A DNA stretch of 64,000 nt, taken from positions 62,001 to 126,000 of the forward strand of contig JANQQL010000042.1 of the NCBI GenBank assembly GCA_028289345.1, given 5' to 3'. Shown in pieces: positions 1 through 7,208 of this stretch. The DNA comes from Planctomycetota bacterium (GTDB lineage Bacteria; Planctomycetota; B15-G4; SIAN01). The notes under the pieces were generated by a model. The model did not search any database. It was given only the letters and a program-made list of their open reading frames with translations, and was not told the DNA's origin. A program made the translations under genes and the position numbers. Positions within the stretch are counted from its first letter, which is position 1; each line of letters begins with the position of its first letter.

Positions 1-53
1 CGGACGTCATCGGCGTCCGTGAAGGAACCAGTCAAAGTCAGAAGGGCTACCTC

Positions 54-482
54 ATGAACTCTACGATTCTCTTGTCTCTCGCCTTCGGGGTATTGATCTC
101 TGGGGAAGGCGACGGTGTTGTCGTCGAACGCTCGGACCCTGAGTTGGCCACTGCCAGGGCTTCCCATCTTCCTCCGAGGGTCCGTGAACAGTTGCGGCAG
201 CGTTGGGAGAGGCATCAAGGCCGTTCGCTGCATGAAGAGCAGGGCCGCTTTCGCGAACCAGAGCACCCGTCGCCACCACGATTCCGCGAGCGAGTTCGCC
301 GCTATGTGGGAAAGCTGGTTCGGGAGCGCCTCCAAGAACGGTTTGACACGAACGAGGACGGTCTTCTGGGCCCCCGCGAACGAAAGCGGGTGCGTCAACT
401 GATCCAGGAGAGGCGCGGTCATCAGCGCTCGCCCAGTCACGAGCCGCCTCGGCAATCACTGCCCCACCGCTCTCCTGTTTGA
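54..482 (+). CDS. Small secreted EF-hand protein
   Basis: A 142-residue protein that opens with a short hydrophobic export signal (MNSTILLSLAFGVLISG). The mature part is very rich in Arg, Glu and Pro. Near residues 98-109 there is one canonical EF-hand loop, DTNEDGLLGPRE, with Asp, Asn, Asp, Gly and Glu at loop positions 1, 3, 5, 6 and 12, so calcium binding is likely. Single EF-hands of this kind are common in exported planctomycete proteins. The ATG at 54 is the first start in frame; no strong Shine-Dalgarno precedes it. The next gene, a cysteine-rich lipoprotein, lies 134 bases downstream in the same direction, so co-transcription is possible but not shown. Role in the cell is unknown. Confidence 0.6.
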   Translation: MNSTILLSLAFGVLISGEGDGVVVERSDPELATARASHLPPRVREQLRQRWERHQGRSLHEEQGRFREPEHPSPPRFRERVRRYVGKLVRERLQERFDTNEDGLLGPRERKRVRQLIQERRGHQRSPSHEPPRQSLPHRSPV

Positions 483-616
483 CGGGGCTCCCCCGGGAAT
501 CGGGCCTCCTGTCCCTCGGCGGTTGCTCCCACAGTGGGAAGGCCGCTCAACTCCCTGCCGGACACGACCGATGGGAGGAAGAGTGGCAGGAGGGTCCGAC
601 TCAGGAGGTTCATCCC

Positions 617-964
617 ATGATGCGATGGTTGACGGCAATCTTGGCAAGTCTTGCTTTGGTCGGATGCGGGACGCTGGCCGAAGAAAGCCTCGACGACGCC
701 GAGCTCAGTGCCTGTTGTGAGCAGTCCCTGCAGTTGATCGACCAGATGCCCGGGTGTTGCCAGAGTGGCATCGTGGGAGCGGGCAAGCTGCAAGGGTGTT
801 GTGCAATGGGGCTCGCCGACGCAACTCAAGAGGAGGCGCGTCCGCCATGTTGTCGCGAGGGACGCGCACTCCTCGAAAGAATGTCTGGTTGCTGCAAGGC
901 CACGATCTTGACCGGCGCGACCTCCGCATGCTGCGAGCAGATGCCCGCAGCGCTGGAAGGCTAG
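617..964 (+). CDS. Cysteine-pair (CC-x12) repeat lipoprotein
   Basis: A 115-residue lipoprotein. The start ATG at 617 has an AGGAGG-like site about 10 bases upstream (602-607). The signal ends in a lipobox, LVGC, with the lipidated Cys at residue 17. The mature part holds six adjacent cysteine pairs at residues 33-34, 47-48, 61-62, 78-79, 92-93 and 105-106, spaced 14, 14, 17, 14 and 13 residues. The two halves (about 33-62 and 78-106) align with each other, sharing the pattern L-I/L-D/E-x-M-x-G-C-C, so the protein looks like an internal duplication. I do not recognise the family. Twelve regularly placed cysteines in an outer-compartment lipoprotein suggest metal binding or a disulfide ladder; this is inference. 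Confidence 0.75.
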   Translation: MMRWLTAILASLALVGCGTLAEESLDDAELSACCEQSLQLIDQMPGCCQSGIVGAGKLQGCCAMGLADATQEEARPPCCREGRALLERMSGCCKATILTGATSACCEQMPAALEG

Positions 965-991
965 CGATGTCCCGGGTTCGGTGTTCCTGAG

Positions 992-2518
992 TTAGCTGCT
1001 GAGTCGCTCGCGAGCGTCGGCAACGCCGGGCGCAGGGAACCCGCGTCCGCTCGCCGCGACTCTCGATAGAGCCGTGAGCCACTCCCACCGGAAGCACGAC
1101 CGCGTGCGGTGGTACTCCTCCACCGCCGTGTGAAAGAACTTTTCGTGGTGAAGCGCGCCGTCTTGGTCCAACAGCGGGTTTGTCAGACCGCGGACCAGCG
1201 GTCCCGGATCACCTCCGGTGGCGCCGTAGCGCTCGGTGAGTGCGGTGGCCAGGGCCTGGTCTCCGTCATCGATGGCCGCAAAAGTGGCATCCAAGAGTTT
1301 CGCTTCCGGCACTCGCTTCGCAGCGTTTCGCGCCCGATCGTGGAACACTCGGGATGGATCGATGTGGTGGGTCTGGCCTGCGGTGTGCCAGGCGGCGGCC
1401 AGCAATGTCGCAACCGCGTTTGGCTCCTCCACGACGTCGGCGATGTGACGCCATGCGTTGGCGGAGTCCGCTGCGTGAATCCCCACCGAAGCCCCATGGA
1501 TCGTTCCCGCCGGTTTGCCTTCCCCGTGGGCGTTGGCGCGGCCAGGATCGTGAAGCAGGAGTCGCACAGAAGCTAAGGAAATCGCTTCCCCGAGCGCCGC
1601 AGGGGAAGTTCCCGTCGCCAGGGTCCGCGCCGCGGTTTCCAAGGCCACATCCCGGTCTTCGGTCATGAAGGTGTTGGCCAGCTCATCCAGTCGTTGGTCG
1701 CTGAGCTTCCCGGTTGCGCCACTTGTTCCTTGGACCAGTCCGTGTTTCGCCATCGCTCGGGGCAGCGTCTTGCGGAGGGACTGGGGGGCCCGGTTGCGCT
1801 CGACCCGGTGGTTCTCTCGTTGCACACACTGGCGCATGGCTTGCAAGAGCAATGTTTCGGTGTGCTCGTTGCCGACGATGCGTCGCAGGTCCCACGAGCG
1901 CCACGCAAGAACGACTTGATGCACATCGATGTTGTCTCGTACCACCGGTTGCAGGGCCGAGAACGCAGCCAGCGGATCTTTTTCGATTTGGCTGGCGAAC
2001 ACATCGATGGCGTTTGGCAGGGAGCCTCCTCGAGTGGCCGCGAGCAGATCCCGATTGGGAGCTCCCAAGGACGAGCGATCCACGGCGTGCATGCGTTCTT
2101 TGGACCGGCCTCCGACGGCGAGGATGCGCCGGGTGTTTCGGTGGAGGACCTTCAACACCGGAAGGGCTCGTAGATTCGGCTCGACCCAGCGACTCATTTC
2201 CAGGGCCGGGATCAACGCCATCAACACGTGATAGCCGTCGTAGTCCTCTCCACCGAAGGTTCGGGCGTTGGCCAGGGCGGCGGCGGCGACCAAGCGCTCC
2301 TGGGGAACTCCTCGTTGCAGTTCGTCGATGAGGAAGCGCTGCAGCTCATTCGCCTCGACTTCCTGCATTCTCGCGACGAGTGGTTCCAGTTCGCCGAATC
2401 GAAGCTCGGCGATCTCATCGCTCCATAATCCACCGACCGCGCCCACACGCCAGGCGCCAGCCCCCGCGAACAGCACTCCAAGATTCCCGAGGAACTCTCG
2501 ACGATTGGTCGTCAGCAT
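992..2518 (-). CDS. Tat-exported helical protein of unknown function
   Basis: A 508-residue protein starting at 2518 with an AAGAAGGG ribosome site about 7 bases upstream. The N terminus contains a twin-arginine signal, TTNRREFLGNLG, followed by a hydrophobic stretch, so it is probably exported folded and perhaps carries a cofactor. The rest is Ala/Leu/Arg-rich and looks all-helical, with several histidines (for example HTAGQTHHID around residues 375-385) but no motif I can assign. Proteins of this shape occur in planctomycetes beside surface or c-type cytochrome genes, but here no such partner is seen. It is transcribed towards the lipoprotein gene, ending 27 bases from it. Function unknown. 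Confidence 0.7.
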   Translation of the reverse strand: MLTTNRREFLGNLGVLFAGAGAWRVGAVGGLWSDEIAELRFGELEPLVARMQEVEANELQRFLIDELQRGVPQERLVAAAALANARTFGGEDYDGYHVLMALIPALEMSRWVEPNLRALPVLKVLHRNTRRILAVGGRSKERMHAVDRSSLGAPNRDLLAATRGGSLPNAIDVFASQIEKDPLAAFSALQPVVRDNIDVHQVVLAWRSWDLRRIVGNEHTETLLLQAMRQCVQRENHRVERNRAPQSLRKTLPRAMAKHGLVQGTSGATGKLSDQRLDELANTFMTEDRDVALETAARTLATGTSPAALGEAISLASVRLLLHDPGRANAHGEGKPAGTIHGASVGIHAADSANAWRHIADVVEEPNAVATLLAAAWHTAGQTHHIDPSRVFHDRARNAAKRVPEAKLLDATFAAIDDGDQALATALTERYGATGGDPGPLVRGLTNPLLDQDGALHHEKFFHTAVEEYHRTRSCFRWEWLTALSRVAASGRGFPAPGVADARERLSS

Positions 2519-2521
2519 GGT

Positions 2522-2888
2522 TCATCCCTTCTTGTTGCAGTCGAGGAACTGCCGTTTCGGACTGGCTTTGTCAGTCCGCGCGAAGCACTGGTTCGTCGAG
2601 GGAACGGCGAATCCTTCGGGATCGGAGCCTCGCGTGGCGCAGAGTTGGTGAACGACGACAAATGCCGTCACCAGGTCCAACGGGTGGGCGTTACACGACA
2701 GCTCCCTGATGCTCGGTCCTGGGCGAAAGGTCCACGGGCAGGGGAGTCTTTCGAGGGCGCCAGCGCCGCAATCTCGTGGCGGAAATCCCCTCCTTCCACG
2801 GATCGTCACCGAGGTCTGCCGGGAAGACCGCCGCCAGTCCTCGCCAGAAAAACTCTGGCTCATTCTCGCAACGGTCTTCATGACTCAT
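2522..2888 (-). pseudogene. Possible small frameshifted gene upstream of the Tat protein
   Basis: Two overlapping minus-strand frames together look protein-like, while neither does alone. The first (start 2888, stop 2691) begins MSHEDRCENEPEFFWRGLAA and contains FPADLGDDPWKEG; it degrades into an Arg/Pro-rich tail. The second frame picks up near 2700 with AHPLDLVTAFVVVHQL and runs to a stop at 2522, three bases before the start of the Tat-signal gene. One explanation is a small gene broken by a single frameshift near 2700-2720; the other is that neither frame is coding. No family recognised. Kept at low confidence because the evidence is amino-acid plausibility only. Confidence 0.25.
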
Positions 2889-2952
2889 CCTGGATAAGAT
2901 TCGCCACTTGGTCGGAGTGGATGGGGATGAAGATCCCGGGAGCGAAACTCAC

Positions 2953-4344
2953 ATGGCAGACAGGTGGGCCTGGATCGCCGCGGCGATTTGCGGGATCTTT
3001 GTCAGTTGCTCCCCGGAATCGCCCAGTTCTCCGGAGTCTCCGCTCGAACCAGGCAACGCCTCGGAGTCCCTGGCGACGACGACCGAGAACAGAACCCTCG
3101 GAAACCAAGTCCTCGTCTTGATCGACACACTCAGGACCGACCACCTTCCGTTCTACGGCTACTCGAAGGACACTGCCCCGTACTTGAATCGGCTGGCGAA
3201 ACAAGGAGTGATCTTCACTCAAGCCCATTCCACGTCTTCTTGGACGGCACCGTCGTCCGCCTCGGTGTTTACCGGTCTGTATCCGCCGCAGCACGGAATC
3301 ACCCAGGGCTTCCACGCCACTCGGACTCACCGCGACGAAGTGGCCAGTTCTGGGCGAGATGAACTGAAGCTGCGAGGGCTTCCAGAGTCCCCGACGCTTC
3401 CCGAGCTCATGCGCGAAGCCGGTTATCGCACCCTGGCGGTGACCGGGAACGTCAACATCTCGGCGCCCCTCGGCTTCGATCGCGGATTCGAGCACTTTGA
3501 ACACTTCCGCCGAGCAACCGCCGACTGGATTCGTGACCGCGTTCTGGACTGGCACTCGAAGGGGCTGTTCGAAGGACCATACTTTCTGTACCTGCACGTG
3601 AACGACGCCCACATGCCCTACGAGGCCCGGTCGCCTTGGTACCAGCCTCACGAGGAGGATGTGCAGGACGCGTTGTCCCGCTACGACAGTGAGATTCGCT
3701 ACCTGGACCAGATCCTGGGTGAGCTGCACGAGACGCTCGGGTGGGAGCAAGACACGTTGGTGACCGTGGTTTCGGACCACGGCGAAGAGTTCATGGATCA
3801 CGGGCAGATGGGACACAAATACAGTCTCTACCGGGAACTGAACGACGCGGTGTTCCTGTTTCACCAGCCGCAACGGTTTCCAGGGAATCGCCAGGTCTCG
3901 ACTCCGGTCAGTTTGGTGGATGTCCTGCCGACCTTGCTCGACGCGGCTGGCAATGCGGTCCCTCTCGATCGCGTGGGACGATCCTTGCTTCCACTGTTGC
4001 AAGGAGGGGAGTCCGGGGACGCGGCCGAATGGAGCGAGCGCGTTCTGTTTGCTCATCGGGAAAGAGAACCGGGTCCCGACCGTCTTTGGGGGGCCATTCG
4101 AGGTCCGTGGAAGCTGATCGTGGAAGAGGGGACGGAGCAAACCTGGTTGTTCCATCGCGACCGGGATCCCAAGGAACAAGAGAACGTGGCAGAGGTCGAG
4201 CCGGACGTCGTGCGCTTCCTGGGGCAAGCGCTGCGTGAGTTCCGCGAGAATCGCAAGGTCCACGGGACTTCGACCACCATTGACTTGGACGCCGAGCTCA
4301 TGGACGATTTGGAAGCCTTGGGCTACACCGAAGACTCGCGCTGA
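2953..4344 (+). CDS. Sulfatase-fold lipoprotein with non-canonical active site
   Basis: A 463-residue member of the alkaline phosphatase/sulfatase superfamily. The ATG at 2953 is preferred over an upstream GTG because it gives a lipoprotein signal ending FVSC and has a GGGAG site about 10 bases upstream. Metal-site segments are present: LIDTLRTDH near residue 57 and VSDHGEEFMDHG in the second half. The signature that in true sulfatases reads C/S-x-P-x-R here reads T-A-P-S-S (residues 98-102), followed by the usual TGLYP. Thus the formylglycine Cys/Ser is Thr and the Arg is Ser, so it should not be matured by FGE; Thr may act directly as nucleophile, as in phosphatases or phosphonate hydrolases. 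Substrate unknown. The radical SAM gene follows after 8 bases. Confidence 0.85.
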   Translation: MADRWAWIAAAICGIFVSCSPESPSSPESPLEPGNASESLATTTENRTLGNQVLVLIDTLRTDHLPFYGYSKDTAPYLNRLAKQGVIFTQAHSTSSWTAPSSASVFTGLYPPQHGITQGFHATRTHRDEVASSGRDELKLRGLPESPTLPELMREAGYRTLAVTGNVNISAPLGFDRGFEHFEHFRRATADWIRDRVLDWHSKGLFEGPYFLYLHVNDAHMPYEARSPWYQPHEEDVQDALSRYDSEIRYLDQILGELHETLGWEQDTLVTVVSDHGEEFMDHGQMGHKYSLYRELNDAVFLFHQPQRFPGNRQVSTPVSLVDVLPTLLDAAGNAVPLDRVGRSLLPLLQGGESGDAAEWSERVLFAHREREPGPDRLWGAIRGPWKLIVEEGTEQTWLFHRDRDPKEQENVAEVEPDVVRFLGQALREFRENRKVHGTSTTIDLDAELMDDLEALGYTEDSR

Positions 4345-4352
4345 GAACGCCA

Positions 4353-5237
4353 ATGATTCACTACGAGGGCACTCTCTACCGACCTCCTTCCGAGGCCAAC
4401 AGCCTGATCCTGCAAGCGACGATTGGCTGCAGCTTCAACGAGTGCTCATTCTGTGGCATGTATCGGGACAAGAAGTTCCGGGTCCGCCCTTGGCCCGAGT
4501 TGCAGGCAGAGATCGCCTGGGCTCGAGACCACGGTGGTGCGAGCGGTGTTCGCAAGGTGTTCTTGGCGGACGGCGATGCGTTGGTCGCCAAGGCGTCCTA
4601 CTTGAAGACGGTGCTGGAGGAGTTGCGGGTCTCGTTTCCGGAATTGCGCCGGGTGTCCTGCTACGCCTCGCCGCAATCCTTGCAGGTGCGTTCGGTGACA
4701 GAGATGAAGGAGCTTCGCGAGCTCGGCTTGAATCTGTACTACCTGGGGATTGAGAGCGGCCACGACGCAGTGCTGAAGGACCTCGTGAAGGGGGTGGATT
4801 CGGGGGAGATGGTCCGCGTGGCAAACAAAGCGACCGAAGCCGGGGTGACGCTTTCCACGATGATTCTGCTCGGCGCCGGAGGGCGCGCCTTGTCTCGGGA
4901 GCATGCGCTGGCTTCCGCTGAGGTCGTCAATCGGATCGCGCCGCGCTTCGTCAGCACCTTGGTCATGACCCCCGTGGAGAACACTCCCCTCAGCGAGAAG
5001 GATGCCCGAGGAGAAGTCGATCACCTCTCACCTGTCGAGCTGGCCCGAGAACTTCGCGACTTCGTCGCATCGCTGCGGCTGTCCGGCTCGGTGTTTCGTT
5101 CGAATCATGCCAGCAACTACCTGTCCTTGGCGGGGACGCTTCCCAAGGATCAGTCGTCGATGGTGCAGGCCTTGGATCAGGTCTTGGCCGATCCCGAGTC
5201 GGCGCGCTTTGCTCCCGAATGGCTCCGAGGCCTGTGA
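4353..5237 (+). CDS. Radical SAM enzyme
   Basis: A 294-residue cytoplasmic radical SAM protein, full length. The iron-sulfur site is C26-x4-C31-x2-C34 (GCSFNECSFCGMY), a spacing used by a subset of radical SAM families instead of CxxxCxxC. LYRPPSEANSLILQ at the N terminus is typical of a widespread uncharacterised clade with this start. The TIM-barrel core continues with YYLGIESGHD (residues about 128-137) and a SAM-contacting LGAGG segment. There is no clear C-terminal extra cluster (SPASM). It starts 8 bases after the sulfatase-fold lipoprotein, so the two are probably one transcript. That pairing recalls anaerobic sulfatase-maturating enzymes, but the neighbouring sulfatase lacks the modifiable residue and this protein lacks the extra clusters, so I do not assign that role. 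Confidence 0.85.
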   Translation: MIHYEGTLYRPPSEANSLILQATIGCSFNECSFCGMYRDKKFRVRPWPELQAEIAWARDHGGASGVRKVFLADGDALVAKASYLKTVLEELRVSFPELRRVSCYASPQSLQVRSVTEMKELRELGLNLYYLGIESGHDAVLKDLVKGVDSGEMVRVANKATEAGVTLSTMILLGAGGRALSREHALASAEVVNRIAPRFVSTLVMTPVENTPLSEKDARGEVDHLSPVELARELRDFVASLRLSGSVFRSNHASNYLSLAGTLPKDQSSMVQALDQVLADPESARFAPEWLRGL

Positions 5238-5247
5238 GGAGAGTCGA

Positions 5248-5940
5248 TCACACCAGGACTTGATCGTCGGAGGTCGAAGGGGAGTCCTCCGGCTCATCCA
5301 TCGGTTCGATGGGTGCGACGACTGCTTGCGAGGTGATCGAGGGAGCGTTGCCGTTCGGGTCGACTTGCACTCTGTCCAGCTGTTGCTGGATGACCCTCAG
5401 GCTCGATTCGAGTTTCTGGCGAGCTTGTGGGCTCTCATTGGCGGGAAGTTCGGTCAGAGCCTTGGCGACGTTGACCATCTCCGCCTTGAGAGTGGTGAAG
5501 GTGTCGTGCAGAGCGATCACTGCTTCGTCGAACCGCTGGGCGGTGTCGCGAAGATAGTCGTTTTCTCGGACCTTGACGCCGCGCGGAATGTTCAGCTTCT
5601 TCAGCTCTTCCAACGTCACGTCGAAGCGATACTTGGGGCCCGCGATTCGGAAGGTCTCCCGGACGCCGTGAAGGAACAGGCAGGTCACGGTGCCGGCCAG
5701 CGGCAACGCCACGAGAGTCAGCAAGATCGCCCAGCGGAAGTCTTTTCCGTATTGGACCCACTGGGCCATCTGAGTGGAGACCTTCAGCGCGGCCAGCACC
5801 GACGGGATGATGACCGCAAGGCCGAGAAAGAGGGTTAAGTAGCAGAACAGCAGGCTCGCCATGCGCATGACGAATCGGAGCTGAAAGTCACGATCAATCA
5901 GCATGCGACGTCGGTGTTCTGGGTAGGCGTGGCCGGCCAT
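5248..5940 (-). CDS. Two-span membrane protein with HAMP-like domain
   Basis: A 230-residue inner-membrane protein. Two hydrophobic helices lie at about residues 27-51 and 70-92. They are followed by a HAMP-like segment (GPKYRFDVTLEELKKLN, then VRENDYLRDTAQRFDEAV) and an amphipathic coiled-coil region to about residue 200, ending in an acidic, Pro/Ser-rich tail. There is no methyl-accepting, kinase or cyclase domain, so it is a short signalling or structural membrane protein. It is divergent from the pseudopilin genes (285 bases apart) and converges on the radical SAM gene with a gap of 10 bases. Proteins like this sit next to pilin genes in some planctomycetes, from memory, which suggests but does not prove a link. 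Confidence 0.65.
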   Translation of the reverse strand: MAGHAYPEHRRRMLIDRDFQLRFVMRMASLLFCYLTLFLGLAVIIPSVLAALKVSTQMAQWVQYGKDFRWAILLTLVALPLAGTVTCLFLHGVRETFRIAGPKYRFDVTLEELKKLNIPRGVKVRENDYLRDTAQRFDEAVIALHDTFTTLKAEMVNVAKALTELPANESPQARQKLESSLRVIQQQLDRVQVDPNGNAPSITSQAVVAPIEPMDEPEDSPSTSDDQVLV

Positions 5941-6225
5941 TTTGAGTCTCTCAGTCGTTGAAGTTCTCAGAATCCACCGGTCAGTTATCGGCCACGAAAA
6001 GGAATCCCCTTCATCTGAACCCTTCGATTACCGATTTGTGAAGAGAGGATCTCGGCCGGAAGTCTTTTCGTGACGATCCAATGCCCGTCGTCACGATCCA
6101 CGAACAGGTTGACGAAATTGCTGTCGGAACCCTTTGGGGATTCGGGGGTTCGTTCCGTGACCTGAGAGGAGGCTTTGACGCGGTCGTGGCCCGGATGGGA
6201 GTCCGGGTCGGAGAGTGCGGTGCCC

Positions 6226-6612
6226 ATGGCAATTCGAGTTGCTGCCGCGACCAAGGGGTCGGCGCAAGCGGGATCGACACTGATCGAGGTGTTGATCGCG
6301 TCGAGCCTGTTGTTGATTACATCGGCCTTCCTGGCGAGCACGATGGGTTCCATCGCGGTTGCATCTCGCGGTGCGGACCAAGCGGTCTCGGTGCAGATCG
6401 CCCTGGACAATGTGCGCACCTTGGTCGATGACACTCAGTTCGTCGATCTACTGGCACTCAACGGATCGAGTTTCGCTCGGGCAGGGGTCACCGTCGGGTT
6501 GACCGCCAACCTCGCGGCCGTGGGATTGGTCGTGATCGAGCTGACCGCGGTGGACGACGCGACCGGTGCCATCGTGGCCCGGAGCGCCACCTATCGATCC
6601 GGGGAGCTCTGA
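6226..6612 (+). CDS. Type IV pilin-like protein (pseudopilin)
   Basis: A 128-residue prepilin. The ATG at 6226 was chosen because the protein then starts with a short basic leader ending in Gly16, cut before STLIEVLIASSLLL; Glu at +5 of the mature form and the hydrophobic stretch are the type IV prepilin hallmarks. A GGAGAG site lies about 10 bases upstream. The C-terminal domain is small and beta-rich without a recognisable family. It is the first of three adjacent genes encoding pilin-like proteins (2-base gap to the next), and is probably a minor component of a type II secretion or type IV pilus-like fibre. No prepilin peptidase, assembly ATPase or secretin gene is in this window. Confidence 0.8.
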   Translation: MAIRVAAATKGSAQAGSTLIEVLIASSLLLITSAFLASTMGSIAVASRGADQAVSVQIALDNVRTLVDDTQFVDLLALNGSSFARAGVTVGLTANLAAVGLVVIELTAVDDATGAIVARSATYRSGEL

Positions 6613-6614
6613 AC

Positions 6615-7208
6615 ATGACACCGGCTTCCCGTCCCTCCGAACAGGGCGTGACCGTGGTGGAAACCGTGCTGTCGGTGTCCATCCTTGTGGCCCTCAGCGC
6701 CGGCATCTTCGGCATCGTGCTCGATGCCGAAGGGGTGTTCAGTACGAGTCTGAGAGCGAACGAAGTCCGAGAAAACACCGTGCGATCCTTCGGAGTTCTC
6801 AAGAACGAACTCCGTCAAGCCAATCCCGACACTCTGACCATCGACGATCTCGATCCCTCGGGAGACATCGTGGAGATTGAGGTCCCCCTGCGCCAAGACG
6901 GCGCCGACATTGTTTGGGGAGCAAATGGCCAGGACGGCTTCCGCTGGCGCTTCCTTCTCGCGGCGCAGCCAAACACGACCGACATGCAGTACGTGCGTCG
7001 ACTGATCGACGACGGGGGAGCCGCGGTGGGGGAGGACCAAGTCCTGGCCCGCAACGTCATGGTCGACGGGGGCAAAGGAGTCACGGTGACCCGGGTGGGC
7101 AGCGTGCTCAACGTATCACTGCGCTTGCGGTTCGGAAGAGAGGTGCAGGAGAATCACGATGCTGTGGCTCGGACGCAAACCGTGTCCGTTCGTCTCCGGA
7201 GTGAATGA
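6615..7208 (+). CDS. Type IV pilin-like protein (pseudopilin)
   Basis: A 197-residue prepilin starting 2 bases after the previous pseudopilin. The leader MTPASRPSEQG is followed by VTVVETVLSVSILVALSAG: Gly at -1, Glu at +5, then a hydrophobic helix, as expected for prepilin peptidase cleavage and methylation. The globular part (about residues 40-197) is beta-rich, with a long loop around the sequence QDGADIVWGANGQDG. Length and form resemble GspJ/PilW-type minor pilins, but I cannot assign one by eye. Its 3' end overlaps the next gene by 50 bases if that gene starts at 7159. Confidence 0.8.
   Translation: MTPASRPSEQGVTVVETVLSVSILVALSAGIFGIVLDAEGVFSTSLRANEVRENTVRSFGVLKNELRQANPDTLTIDDLDPSGDIVEIEVPLRQDGADIVWGANGQDGFRWRFLLAAQPNTTDMQYVRRLIDDGGAAVGEDQVLARNVMVDGGKGVTVTRVGSVLNVSLRLRFGREVQENHDAVARTQTVSVRLRSE

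Noticed and set aside
1..53. Short hairpin (CGGACG/CGTCCG) at the left edge
   Set aside because: Six-base stem without T-run at the window edge; could be the end of a gene to the left but cannot be judged.
5985..6227. Minus-strand frame opposite the first pseudopilin upstream region
   Set aside because: Parts look protein-like, but it would start exactly at the opposing pilin start and has no ribosome site or domain; pilin gene is better supported.
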